Shown: positions 36,808-46,055 of the stretch, in pieces
How the letters are laid out: every line of letters begins with the position of its first letter
How positions within the stretch are numbered: position 1 is the stretch's first letter
NCBI RefSeq assembly: GCF_015352445.1
Contig: NZ_JADKPO010000022.1
Coordinates: 1 to 64,000 of the forward strand
Direction of reading: 5' to 3'
Source of the DNA: Nocardioides agariphilus
GTDB taxonomy: Bacteria > Actinomycetota > Actinomycetes > Propionibacteriales > Nocardioidaceae
Length of the DNA: 64,000 nucleotides
The notes under the pieces: model-generated
Databases searched by the model: none
Seen by the model: the letters and a program-made list of their open reading frames with translations, nothing else
Told to the model about the DNA's origin: nothing
Position numbers and translations under genes: made by a program

Positions 36808-38166
36808 TCAGCGCGCGACCCAACGGCTCAGCTCGACGGTCCTGATGACGAGCCGCACCCAGTCTCCTGAGCGGGAGCTGGACCCTCTGTCGAGGCACGA
36901 CCTGGCCCCCAGCGGGATGTCGTGGCGCTGGCAGCTGGGGATGACGGCGAACGGGTCGTCGCCTTCGGCGCGGAAGACGTCGAGCTTGGCCGGGTCGAGC
37001 GGCGCGCCAGCCCTGCGCAGCGCCGAGAGCGTGTACTCGAGGCGCAGCACCACGGGGTAGGCGACGGTGGTCTGGAGGTCGGTGACCGCGACTCTCACAG
37101 GGCTGGCGACGGCACCTGCGAACCCCGAGGCCTGGGCCCGCGTCACTTCTACCTGCGCGCCGTTGGCATCGGTGACGGGGATCTGGACGGCCACCGTCTG
37201 CTCGGCGGTGCAGAAGTCCCGGTGGGCGCACGGCCCGGTCTCGGGGACGCCCTGGGCGATGATCAGGTAGCGGACCGAGCCCGACTTCTCCCGCACCCGG
37301 CCGCCGCCGAAGTACCTCACGTCGAGCTGGCTGATGCCCGTGGCGAACTCCTTCACGACGATGCCGTGGTTGACGAACGTCGCCTTGGCTGCCACGCCGT
37401 CCCAGCGACCTTCGGAGAGTCCCCGGTCGTTGTGGATCAGCAGCTTCCCGAGACCGGGGGAGTGCGTGCGCGGTTGCAGCAGCAGGGCCGTGCCGTGGTC
37501 GAGTCTCAGGTCCGCGTCGTCCCTCAGCACCACGCGCCCCCTGACGTCGACCACGTAGCGCTTGGCCACGTGCACGCTGCCCGTGCCGAGGGCGCGCAGG
37601 GTGCCGACGTCGTCGACCTGCACGATGCCCTGGCGACCCGTCACCGAGGAGGACAGCGGACGCGTGCTCAGCACGGCAGGAGACCCACCCGAGCTGCGGT
37701 GCGCGTTGAGCGAGCCCATCACCCGCAGCCGCCCGGCGCCGCCGAGCGTGGCCCCGTCGAGCTCGACCACCGAGGTCGGCCGGGTGACCGAGCGGTAGAC
37801 GCTCTGGTCGCCCCACACGAACAACGCGGTGCCGGGGTCCAAGGTGAGCACCGAACCACGGCCGAGCTCGAACGCCGCGAGGTCCACGCGTGGTGACGTG
37901 CCGTCGACCTCGATCTGCGAGTCGGGCGGGATGCAGACCTCGTCGGTGCGAGAGCCGATGCCGGGGACGCTGGCACCGGACCACTTGGCGGCATCGGACC
38001 AGACCCCCGCGCCACCGAGCCACTGGACGGCCGCGTCGCTGGTCGCGCCGCAGTCGAATGCCACCGCACCGGCGTGCGCCTGTGCCGTGGAAGCCGGTAC
38101 GCCGACCAGGGCGGCGGCGACCGCGACAACGGTGGCGAAGCGTGCGGTCCTCCGCGATCGCGTCAT
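36808..38166 (-). CDS. Secreted beta-rich protein, possibly G8/beta-helix-like
   Basis: About 452 residues from ATG 38166: an Arg-rich start, a signal peptide to about residue 31 (VVAVAAALVGVPASTAQA), then repeated Gly-rich beta strands (WLGGAGVWSDAAKWSGASVPG, LDPGTALFVWG, LGGAGRLRVMG), like parallel beta-helix or G8-type adhesion domains. Four cysteines near the C-terminal half (PCAHRDFC, PSCQRHD, RSCLD) could form disulfides. It is expected outside the cell or wall-bound. No enzyme motif was seen. Confidence 0.65.
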   Translation of the reverse strand: MTRSRRTARFATVVAVAAALVGVPASTAQAHAGAVAFDCGATSDAAVQWLGGAGVWSDAAKWSGASVPGIGSRTDEVCIPPDSQIEVDGTSPRVDLAAFELGRGSVLTLDPGTALFVWGDQSVYRSVTRPTSVVELDGATLGGAGRLRVMGSLNAHRSSGGSPAVLSTRPLSSSVTGRQGIVQVDDVGTLRALGTGSVHVAKRYVVDVRGRVVLRDDADLRLDHGTALLLQPRTHSPGLGKLLIHNDRGLSEGRWDGVAAKATFVNHGIVVKEFATGISQLDVRYFGGGRVREKSGSVRYLIIAQGVPETGPCAHRDFCTAEQTVAVQIPVTDANGAQVEVTRAQASGFAGAVASPVRVAVTDLQTTVAYPVVLRLEYTLSALRRAGAPLDPAKLDVFRAEGDDPFAVIPSCQRHDIPLGARSCLDRGSSSRSGDWVRLVIRTVELSRWVAR

Positions 38167-38256
38167 GCGGACCCTTCCCGACTCGGGCAACGATGTGGCC
38201 CTCCGCACGATAGAGCGCGGACCGCCCGAGCACTACGGTGATCGCCGGGAGGTGGC

Positions 38257-38712
38257 ATGTCGGCGACGAAGACGGAGCGAGTGTGTGTCGTTGCGGGCGC
38301 GGGCGCCTGGCCGTTCTACCTCGCGACCGGTGCCTGGGTCGGCCCCGAGAACCGCCGCTTCGGCGATGCCAGCCGCCTCGGGTTCTACTCCGGTCGGCAC
38401 ATCCAGGGACTGGCCCCGCGCGTCCTGCACGTCGCTGCCTCCCTTCCACTGACCCACGAGGACGCCGCCACCCGGGCACTGAGCGGCGATCCCGTCGAGC
38501 GACGGCTGGGCGAGGTGCTCGCCGCGGCGCTGCACGACGGGCTGACCACCCCGCGGGTGTGCGTCGTGCTTCTCTCGCCGCCCGACGACCCCGACACCGC
38601 GTCGTTCGAGCCGGTCTCCCACGACGCCGACGCCGCGTGGACGATGTTCCAGCGGTTCGTGGACCTCGATCGGCTTCGCGCCGCGAGGACGACCGCCGAG
38701 CTGGGGTCCTGA
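38257..38712 (+). CDS. Hypothetical protein, first gene of RelA/SpoT cassette
   Basis: A 151-residue soluble protein that I do not recognise. It opens VCVVAGAGAWPFYLATGAW and later has FYSGRHIQGLAPRVLHVAA and RVCVVLLSPPDD, i.e. alternating strands and helices. The TGA overlaps the ATG of the RelA/SpoT-like gene (TGATG), and that gene overlaps a membrane protein gene, so the three are one cassette. It could be an enzyme, an inhibitor of the synthetase, or a sensor; there is no direct evidence. Confidence 0.6.
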   Translation: MSATKTERVCVVAGAGAWPFYLATGAWVGPENRRFGDASRLGFYSGRHIQGLAPRVLHVAASLPLTHEDAATRALSGDPVERRLGEVLAAALHDGLTTPRVCVVLLSPPDDPDTASFEPVSHDADAAWTMFQRFVDLDRLRAARTTAELGS

Positions 38713-39722
38713 TGAGCAGGCTGGAGGACCTCAGGGCGTGGTTCGAGGAGCACGCCGAGGGCTTCCGGTCGCTCGAGGCGGCGTTCCGCGACCACCTGGG
38801 CCAGGCGATCGTCGCGGCCAGGCTCGACGACGCGAGGCTGGAGACCCGCACCAAGGACGTCGAGAGCTTCCTGGTGAAGGCCACCAAGTCCGATGGGCGC
38901 GGCGGCTTCAAGTACGCCGACCCGAAGACCCAGCTGACCGACTTCGTCGGAGCCCGGGTGATGGTGCCGCTGAGTGCCGATGTGGCGCCGGTGGCGCGGC
39001 TGGTGCAACGGCTCTACGTTGTCGAGGAGATGTCGGACCAGCGTGCGGGCACTCTCCTCGACGTACCTGGGTACCAGAGCCTGCACTTCCTCGTGCGATT
39101 CCGCGACGAGGACCGCGAAGCCCTCGGGCTCGCCGAACGAGGGGTCCCCGACCAGCCGGTCGAGCTGCAGGTGCGCTCGATCCTCCAGCACGCGTGGGCG
39201 TCCTTGCAGCACGACCTGATGTACAAGGGCGAGCGCACTCCGACCGACAGCGTGCGCCGTCGCCTGATCGCCCTCGCGGGCTTGCTCGAGCTGGCTGACA
39301 ACGAGTTCATGTCGGTGCGCCTGGCGCACGGCGACTCGGCCGGCGTGCTCGACGACTCGCACGCTGGCGGGTTCGACGTCGCCGGGGTCGGCGCGTGGGC
39401 CGAGACCCTCGTGGGCGACGAGGCCGGCACCGAGCCCGCAGCCTGGGCCGCCGCCCTGCGCGGGGCGCTGAGCGAGCTGGGCGCGACCACGGCCGACGAG
39501 GCCGATGCCCTGCTCGGCGAGTGGCGGACGCGCTGTCTCGAGCTGGCACGCAGCGTCCGCGCCGCTCGGCCGTGGGCGACGGCGTCGTACGTCGTCGACC
39601 TCGCACTGCGGCTGTCGCTCGGTGCCGACTACCTCGCGCGCCGCGGGGTGTCGGACGTTGCGGCGATCGAGGCACTCGACGCCGAGTGCGACGACGTACG
39701 ACGGTCGATGGAGGCGCCATGA
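38712..39722 (+). CDS. RelA/SpoT-domain nucleotide synthetase-like protein
   Basis: A 336-residue protein with a single RelA/SpoT synthetase-type domain (about residues 40-190): LETRTKDVESFLVKA, LTDFVGARVMV (Asp of the metal site), PGYQSLHFLVRF and PVELQVRSILQHAWASLQHD (Glu and QxRS element). No HD hydrolase, TGS or ACT domain is present. The last ~150 residues are helical and unfamiliar. It may make (p)ppGpp or a related nucleotide, or be a toxSAS-type enzyme. It is translationally coupled to both neighbours, so its activity is likely linked to the membrane protein. Confidence 0.8.
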   Translation: MSRLEDLRAWFEEHAEGFRSLEAAFRDHLGQAIVAARLDDARLETRTKDVESFLVKATKSDGRGGFKYADPKTQLTDFVGARVMVPLSADVAPVARLVQRLYVVEEMSDQRAGTLLDVPGYQSLHFLVRFRDEDREALGLAERGVPDQPVELQVRSILQHAWASLQHDLMYKGERTPTDSVRRRLIALAGLLELADNEFMSVRLAHGDSAGVLDDSHAGGFDVAGVGAWAETLVGDEAGTEPAAWAAALRGALSELGATTADEADALLGEWRTRCLELARSVRAARPWATASYVVDLALRLSLGADYLARRGVSDVAAIEALDAECDDVRRSMEAP

Positions 39723-40666
39723 CCCGGATCCTGTTCATCCTGGTCGAGGTCGCCGTCGCCGTTGCCGTCTGGCGACTCGGCGACAAGGCGCGCAAGCAGC
39801 AGCTGACGGCGCGCAGTGCCGCCCTGTTGGCCAGCGCGTGCGCGGTGCTGCTGATGCTGCTGATCGTCACGGACTGGCCCCTGACCGACTGGCCGAGCCC
39901 GGAGATCAACAAGTTCTGGGACGAGCACAGCACCGTCACCGGGACTCTCCACAGCATCCTGCTGCTCGGCGTCGGCCTGCTGTCCTACGAGGCCGGACAG
40001 CTGCGCGAGCAGGAGCGGCTCGACGAGAGCGTCACCGCGGCCGGTCTCGGCGGCATCGTCGACCACCTCGTGGACGCCGAGGTCGGGCTCGCGTTCCTCT
40101 CCTCGCCCGAGCCGCCCGACGCCCACGGCTGGGCGTGGTCGCCGGGCAAGCCCCTGCAGTGGCTGCGCCAGGGACGCGAGCGGCTGAGCCGCAACGCGGC
40201 CGACCGCACCGGCGACCCGCGCACGTGGGTGGTCGCTCTGCCCGCCACCAACGACCCGGAGTGGCGCAAGGAGCTGGTCGACCAGTGCATCCGGCGGCTG
40301 CTGGTGGCGCTGCGCGACTGGACGCCGCTCATCGCGTCCTCTCGCAACGGCACCCGCGTCCTGGTGGCGATCGCCGAGCTGCGCAAGGACCTCGTCGAGC
40401 TCGAGGCGCACCTCGGCGAGGACGCCGACGTCGTCGAGCCGCTGCTGGTGAGCCTGCGGGCCCGGGCTCGGCTACTGGCGTACTTCCTGGAGCTCAAGAG
40501 CGGGGCCGACCCGTTGCGCCCCGAGGTGCTCGACCGGTTCGACCCGCTGCCGATGACGCCCGGGTCGGTGGAGTGGGCAGCCGACCCATCGGGACGCGAC
40601 CTGTTCGGTGCCGACTGGACCAAGGACCTCCAGGCGGCTATCGAGGCCCTGACACGGGTGAGCTGA
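39719..40666 (+). CDS. Membrane protein of RelA/SpoT cassette
   Basis: A 315-residue protein with a helix at about residues 3-19, another at 32-50 (ALLASACAVLLMLLIV) and perhaps a weak third near 75-88, then a large cytosolic helical part (WRKELVDQCIRRLLVALRDW and similar). No family was recognised. ATG 39719 overlaps the stop of the synthetase gene. The cytosolic part could recruit or sense the synthetase. Its end overlaps the convergent BTAD regulator by 29 bases. Confidence 0.65.
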   Translation: MTRILFILVEVAVAVAVWRLGDKARKQQLTARSAALLASACAVLLMLLIVTDWPLTDWPSPEINKFWDEHSTVTGTLHSILLLGVGLLSYEAGQLREQERLDESVTAAGLGGIVDHLVDAEVGLAFLSSPEPPDAHGWAWSPGKPLQWLRQGRERLSRNAADRTGDPRTWVVALPATNDPEWRKELVDQCIRRLLVALRDWTPLIASSRNGTRVLVAIAELRKDLVELEAHLGEDADVVEPLLVSLRARARLLAYFLELKSGADPLRPEVLDRFDPLPMTPGSVEWAADPSGRDLFGADWTKDLQAAIEALTRVS

Positions 40667-43550
40667 CCTGCTCGACGACCTCGAGCAGTCGCTCGCGTGC
40701 GACGGCCAGCGGGAGCGCGGATCCCAGCGTCCACTCGCGCCCGGCGGCTGCGTCGCCGAGGCTTGCTCGCGCCTCGGCCAGAGCGGCGGCGAAGTCCTGC
40801 TCGAACGGCACGTCGCCGCCTCCAGGCGGAGGCGACACGACGTGGGCCGCCGCGAAGAGCCGCACCGACGCTGCCGTGTCTGCTCGGGCCAGAGCCAGGC
40901 AGCCGCCCACCCGCAGGCACTGGGCGAGCGCCAGCGACTGGCCGAGCCGTTCGCTGAGCGGCAGGGCCGAGGCGAGCTGCCGCGCCGACTCCGCGAGGTC
41001 GCCGTTGACGAGCGCGGCCCTGGCCAGGGTGATGGTCGCATCCCTGGTGACGGCCGGGATCCGGTTGGCGGCGATGCCCGCGGCCTCGGCGGCGAACGCT
41101 CTCGCGGTCTCGGCGTCGGCGTCGTCGAGGGAGATCTCGGCCAGGGTGTTGAGCGTGTCGGCGGTGCCCTCGAGGTCGCCCTTGGCGCGAGCGACCCGCA
41201 GCCTCGTCTCGTAGGCCGCCCGCTCCCCGTCGGCGTCCCCGCCGATCGCCCGCGCCATCGCCAGCACCGAGAGGGTCTGGCGCCGCAACGGGTAGAGGTC
41301 GAACCGCTCCGCCTCGGCTGCGGCCTCCTCGGCGAGCCGAGCGCCTTCCTCCAGCCGGCCCGTCAGCACCAGCGCGGCACCGAGGAACGCGCGCGCCGTC
41401 GCGGTCGCCTCGCGGTCGTGGTGGCGCTCGGCGAGCTCCAGGGCGCGCCGTCCGTAGTCGGCGGCCTGCTCCTGGTCGGTCAGCCAGTGGCTGAGCTGTG
41501 CGGCCACGGCCAGCAGCCGTGCGGCGTCCGGTCCCTGAGCCGGCACGTCGTCGAGCACCCGCAGAGTGAGCCCGAGAGCCTCGTTGTAGCGGCCGGCCGC
41601 AGCCCAGCAGCCGAGGCTGACGAGCAGCAGCTCGACCGCGCGCGGCCGGCGTCCGGTCTCGAGCGCCCAGGTGACGGCAGCAGCCACGTCGGCCGCGTCG
41701 TCGTCGAAACGAGCCAGCACCAGGTGGCCGTCGGGGCCGTAGAGGCGCCGGCGGGAGTCCTCGGCCAGCTCGGTGAGGTGGTCGACGAGCAGCTCACGGG
41801 TCCGGACCTGGTCGGGTCGTCGCGCCAGCCGCTCCCGCACGTAGGCCCGCACCGTGCCCAGGACCGCGAACCGTACGTCGGCGCGGCTCTCCAGCTGCCG
41901 CACCAGCCGCGCGTCGACGATCGCGGCCAGCGCCTCGACCACCCGGGGTACGTCAGGGCAGACCGCCTCGACGGCCTCGATGGTGAAGCCGCGCTCGAAG
42001 ACGGCCAGCCGGTCGCAGACCGTCTGGGCGTCCTCGCCCAACCGCTCATAGCTCCATCGGATGGCGGTCGTCATCGCGCGCTGCCGCTCGGGCACCTCCT
42101 GCGAGCCCGTGGACAGCAGGTCGAGGTCGCTGCGCAGCCCGTCGATGATCCGATCGATGCTGCGGAGCTTGGCGTGCGCTGCCGCCAGCTCGATCGCGAG
42201 CGGGAGGCCGTCGAGAAGCGTGCAGACCTCGGCGACGGCGAGCTCCTGGCCGTCGAGCCCGAACGTCGGCTCCGCGGCTGCCGCGCGGTCGGCGAACAGC
42301 CTGACCGAAGGTGACTGCGCGATCTGCCCGATGGTGGACCCGGCGCCCGGGACCGCGAGCGGTGGGACTGGCAGCTCGTGCTCACCGTCCGTGCGCAGTG
42401 GCAGCCTGCTGGTCGCGAGCACCGTCAGGGCGGCCGAGGCGTCGAGCAGGCGACGTACGGTCGGTCGGGCGTCGCCCAGCGACTCCAGGTTGTCGAGGAC
42501 GACCAGCACGCGCCGGGTCGCGTCGAGCCCGGCCAGGCCGTCTGCGGGGTCGCCGGCCGGCGGACACCCCAGCGCCAGCGCCACCTCGGCCAGCAGCTGG
42601 GGAGCGTCGGCCTCCTCGGTCACCTGGAGATAGGCGACGTCGGCGAACTGCGTCTGCACGGCAGCCGCCACCAGTGCGGCGACGCGCGACTTGCCGCTGC
42701 CCCCGATGCCGGTCAGCGTCACCATCCGCACGTCGGGGCTCACGACGAGGGCCGCGACCTGGGCCGTGAGCTCGTCGCGGCCGTAGGTCGTGGACGACAG
42801 CACGGGGATCCGACCCCGCTTGCGCGGCTGGACCCCGGAGTGGTCGGTGGTGCCGACGGCCGGGCCGTCGGGTCCGTTGTGCAGGATGCCGGCCTGCAGC
42901 TGCTGCAGTGCCTCGCCCGGCTCGATGCCCAGCTCGTCGGCCAGGGTCGCTCGAGCCTCGGCGTACACCGCGATCGCCTCATCGCGCCGCTCGCCGGCGT
43001 ACAGAGCGCTCATCAGCAGGGCCCACAGGCGCTCGCGGGTCGGGTACGTGCCGAGCTGACCTCGGATCTGCGAGACGAGCGCGAGTGCCTGCTCCGCGCC
43101 GTCCGCGCTGCCGAGGGCGAGATCGAGCCGGTCCTCGGTCGCCGTGAGGCGAAGCTCGGTCAACCGACCGGCCTCGGCCTGGAGGTACGCCGTGTCCCGC
43201 AGGTCCTCGAGCGCCTCGCCGCGCCAGAGCGCGAGAGCCTCGTCGAGCGCGGCACCGGCGCCCGAGAGGTCGCGGGCGCCAGCCAGCTCCTGGGCCCTGC
43301 TGGTCAGCGCGGTGAAGCGATCGAGGTCCGTCTCCAGGTTGCCCTCCGGCAGCTGGGCCCGCAGTCCGTCGAGCGCAGCGCCCGGATCGGGCGGAGGGGC
43401 CGGCCACACCCGCGCGACCAGCTCCTCGGTGCCGGGAGTCTCGGCGCCGGCCAGGGCGAGTACGGCGGCCAGCGCCCGGGCCCGCTTGCCCGGCTGCGCC
43501 GTCCCCACGGGTACCTCGACCACGACCGGCCCCAGCACCCCCACCTCCAT
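40638..43550 (-). CDS. BTAD/NB-ARC/TPR regulator (AfsR/SARP-like)
   Basis: A 970-residue regulator: a shortened OmpR-type winged helix (1-~75), a BTAD helical domain (~75-225), an NB-ARC-type ATPase (P-loop GIGGSGKS 281-288, Walker B RRVLVVLDNLE 346-356), then TPR-like helices (about 570-960). Such proteins switch on secondary-metabolism or stress genes after ATP binding. The wing segment usually written pGGYrL is missing, so DNA binding may be altered. It has no adjacent target on its own strand; the LacI gene downstream is 40 bases away. Confidence 0.85.
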   Translation of the reverse strand: MEVGVLGPVVVEVPVGTAQPGKRARALAAVLALAGAETPGTEELVARVWPAPPPDPGAALDGLRAQLPEGNLETDLDRFTALTSRAQELAGARDLSGAGAALDEALALWRGEALEDLRDTAYLQAEAGRLTELRLTATEDRLDLALGSADGAEQALALVSQIRGQLGTYPTRERLWALLMSALYAGERRDEAIAVYAEARATLADELGIEPGEALQQLQAGILHNGPDGPAVGTTDHSGVQPRKRGRIPVLSSTTYGRDELTAQVAALVVSPDVRMVTLTGIGGSGKSRVAALVAAAVQTQFADVAYLQVTEEADAPQLLAEVALALGCPPAGDPADGLAGLDATRRVLVVLDNLESLGDARPTVRRLLDASAALTVLATSRLPLRTDGEHELPVPPLAVPGAGSTIGQIAQSPSVRLFADRAAAAEPTFGLDGQELAVAEVCTLLDGLPLAIELAAAHAKLRSIDRIIDGLRSDLDLLSTGSQEVPERQRAMTTAIRWSYERLGEDAQTVCDRLAVFERGFTIEAVEAVCPDVPRVVEALAAIVDARLVRQLESRADVRFAVLGTVRAYVRERLARRPDQVRTRELLVDHLTELAEDSRRRLYGPDGHLVLARFDDDAADVAAAVTWALETGRRPRAVELLLVSLGCWAAAGRYNEALGLTLRVLDDVPAQGPDAARLLAVAAQLSHWLTDQEQAADYGRRALELAERHHDREATATARAFLGAALVLTGRLEEGARLAEEAAAEAERFDLYPLRRQTLSVLAMARAIGGDADGERAAYETRLRVARAKGDLEGTADTLNTLAEISLDDADAETARAFAAEAAGIAANRIPAVTRDATITLARAALVNGDLAESARQLASALPLSERLGQSLALAQCLRVGGCLALARADTAASVRLFAAAHVVSPPPGGGDVPFEQDFAAALAEARASLGDAAAGREWTLGSALPLAVARERLLEVVEQVSSPVSGPR

Positions 43551-43590
43551 AAGGGCAGGCTAGCCAGTCTCGCGGAGGGGGGGGGCGGTG

Positions 43591-44607
43591 TCAGGCGCTG
43601 TCGCGACGGATGACGGAGGGCGGGATGATGACCCGCATCGCGCCGGGTGGGGCGGAGCCGTCCATCTGCTCGAGCAGCAGTCGCGTGGCGCGCTCGGCCA
43701 TCTCCACGATCGGCTGGCGTACGGTCGTGAGCAGGGGTGAGGTGCGCTCGGCGACGCCGAGGTCGTCGTACCCGACCACGGCCACGTCGTCGGGTACCCG
43801 GCGACCGCTGTCGGCCAGTACCTTCAGGGCGCCGGCGGCCATCAGGTCGGAGGCGACGGCGATGCCGTCGAGGTCGGGGTGGCGCTCGAGCAGCTCACGG
43901 GCGGCCTCCTCGCCTCCCGCTTCGGTGAAGTCGCCGATGGCGACGGCATCGGTCGGCAGGTCGGCTGCGCGCATCGCCTCGTGCCAGCCGTGCAGACGGT
44001 CGACGGCCGCGGTCATGTCGGCAGGTCCGGCGATGGTGCCGATCCGCTGGCAGCCCCGGTCGATGAGCACCCGGGTGGCCTCACGGCCGCCGGCCACGTT
44101 GTCGACGTCGACGTACGTCACCCGGTCGGGGCTCCATGGCCGACCGACGAACACGCAGGGCAGACCGATCGCCGACAGGTGGTCGGCCAGGCCGTCGTTG
44201 CGGTGGTGGGAGGCGACGACGGCGCCGTCCACGTGACGGTGCGAGAGGTAGCGCATCGTCCGCGCCCCCTCGGCTCCGCGGGTCGCCAACAGCAGCACCA
44301 GCTGGAGGTCCGCCGCAGCGAGCATCCGGTCGACGCCGCGCAACGTGCGGGCGAAGAACGGGTCGCTGAACACTCGCTCGTCCGGCTCCGGCACGATCAC
44401 CGCGACCGAGTCCGTGCGCCGCGTGACCAGTGAGCGCGCGGCCGGGTTGGGCACGTACCCCAACGTCCGCACGGCCTCGTCGACCGCCGCCCGCGCCGAT
44501 GCACTGACCCGCGACCCGCCGTTGATGGCGCGCGATGCCGTGGCCCGCGAGACGCCCGCCACCCGGGCCACCTCGTCGAGCGTCGGCTGGCTGTTCACGG
44601 CCGTCAC
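43591..44607 (-). CDS. LacI-family repressor of the beta-glucoside operon (CebR/BglR-like)
   Basis: A 338-residue protein: HTH in residues ~9-31 (TLDEVARVAGVSRATASRAING), hinge (YVPNPAARSLV), then a periplasmic-binding-type sensor domain. The GTG at 44607 overlaps the beta-glucosidase stop, so it is the last gene of the same operon (a start at 44598 is also possible). Two operators with a GAGCGCT-like core lie upstream of the operon at 49284 and 49375. Cellobiose is the usual CebR inducer; not shown here. Confidence 0.85.
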   Translation of the reverse strand: MTAVNSQPTLDEVARVAGVSRATASRAINGGSRVSASARAAVDEAVRTLGYVPNPAARSLVTRRTDSVAVIVPEPDERVFSDPFFARTLRGVDRMLAAADLQLVLLLATRGAEGARTMRYLSHRHVDGAVVASHHRNDGLADHLSAIGLPCVFVGRPWSPDRVTYVDVDNVAGGREATRVLIDRGCQRIGTIAGPADMTAAVDRLHGWHEAMRAADLPTDAVAIGDFTEAGGEEAARELLERHPDLDGIAVASDLMAAGALKVLADSGRRVPDDVAVVGYDDLGVAERTSPLLTTVRQPIVEMAERATRLLLEQMDGSAPPGAMRVIIPPSVIRRDSA

Positions 44608-46055
44608 GGTAGCGGCGGTCCGTCGGTCGGGCTCGTCGAGACCACGTTCGTCCTGGCGACCTGGGCGTACCACAGACCGCTGGACTTCGGCGTACGCCGT
44701 TGCGTCTCGTAGTCGACGTGCACGAGCCCGAAGCGCTTGTCGTAGCCGTAGGCCCACTCGAAGTTGTCGAGGAACGACCACGCGAACACCCCGCCGACGT
44801 CGACGCCCTGGGCGATGGCGTCGTGGACGGCCCGTAGGTAGGAGTCGAGGAACGCGAGTCGGTCGGGGTCCTCGACGCGGCCGTCGACGAGCCGGTCGAC
44901 GTATGCCGCGCCGGTCTCGGTGACGTAGATGGGCGGGGGCGAGTAGTCGTCGTGGACCCGCACGAGCAGCCGACGCAGCCCGTCGGGCTGGACCTCCCAG
45001 TCCATGGCCGTGCGGGGCAGGTCGCGCGGGACGACGGTCACGTGCTCGGCCGAGGGGAACGGCGAGACACCACGCGGGACCTCGAGCCCGTGATGGTTGG
45101 TCGCCTGCCGGTTGGTGGGCGAGCCCGACACCGCGTCGCCGTGGTAGTAGTTCAGGCCCAGTACGTCGATCGGTGCGCTGATCAGTGCGAGGTCGCCGTC
45201 GTGAACGGCGTGGTACCAGCCCAGGTGGGCGGTGTCCTCGATGACGTCGGCGGGGTAGTGGCCGCGCAGGACCGCATCGAGGAAGAGGCGGTTGTGCAGG
45301 CCGTCGATGCGTCGCGCGGCATCGAGGTGGACAGCCTCGTCGCTCACGGGGTCGGCAACCGTGCAGTTGAGGCTGATCCCCCACCTCACGTCGTCGCGTC
45401 CCCGCAACGCGTCGAGCGCCAGGCCGTGACCCAGCAGCAGGTGGTGGGCAGCCACCAGGCCGATCGCACCCTCCTGGCGACCCGGGGCGTGGTCACCCGA
45501 GGTGTAGCCCAGGAACGCCGAGCACCACGGCTCGTTGAGCGTCGTCCACGTGGGCACGCGGTCGCCGAGCACGTCGTACACCGACTCCGCGTAGTCCGCG
45601 AACCGGTACGCCGTGTCGCGCACGGTCCAGCCCCCACGGTCCTCCAGGACCTGCGGCAGGTCCCAGTGGTAGAGCGTCAACCAGGGAGCGATGCCGTGGC
45701 CGAGCAGCTCGTCGACCAGGCGGTCGTAGAACGCGAGCCCGGCTGCGTTGACCGGACCGCCGTCGGGACGCACGCGAGCCCACGACACCGAGAACCGGTA
45801 CGACGCCAGGCCGAGCTCGGCCATCAGCGCGACGTCCTCTGGCATCCGGTGGTAGTGGTCGCAGGCCACGTCTCCGTGGTCGCCGTTGGCGACCATGCCG
45901 GGCGTGTGGGAGAAGGTGTCCCAGATGGAGGGCCGGCGGCCGTCCTCGGCAGCGGCGCCCTCGATCTGGTAGGCCGCCGTCGCCGCGCCCCACACGAAGC
46001 CAGGGGGGAACGCGACCGCGTCCGTGAGTGCGGTCGTCGGCTGGGTCTGAGTCAT
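44604..46055 (-). CDS. GH1 beta-glucosidase
   Basis: A 483-residue cytoplasmic glycoside hydrolase family 1 enzyme: FPPGFVWGAATAAYQIEG at the start, acid/base Glu in TLNEP (E175) and nucleophile Glu in TETG (E380). It should split cellobiose or other beta-glucosides brought in by the ABC transporter. ATG 46055 overlaps the stop of the permease gene. No signal peptide, in line with intracellular use. Confidence 0.9.
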   Translation of the reverse strand: MTQTQPTTALTDAVAFPPGFVWGAATAAYQIEGAAAEDGRRPSIWDTFSHTPGMVANGDHGDVACDHYHRMPEDVALMAELGLASYRFSVSWARVRPDGGPVNAAGLAFYDRLVDELLGHGIAPWLTLYHWDLPQVLEDRGGWTVRDTAYRFADYAESVYDVLGDRVPTWTTLNEPWCSAFLGYTSGDHAPGRQEGAIGLVAAHHLLLGHGLALDALRGRDDVRWGISLNCTVADPVSDEAVHLDAARRIDGLHNRLFLDAVLRGHYPADVIEDTAHLGWYHAVHDGDLALISAPIDVLGLNYYHGDAVSGSPTNRQATNHHGLEVPRGVSPFPSAEHVTVVPRDLPRTAMDWEVQPDGLRRLLVRVHDDYSPPPIYVTETGAAYVDRLVDGRVEDPDRLAFLDSYLRAVHDAIAQGVDVGGVFAWSFLDNFEWAYGYDKRFGLVHVDYETQRRTPKSSGLWYAQVARTNVVSTSPTDGPPLP

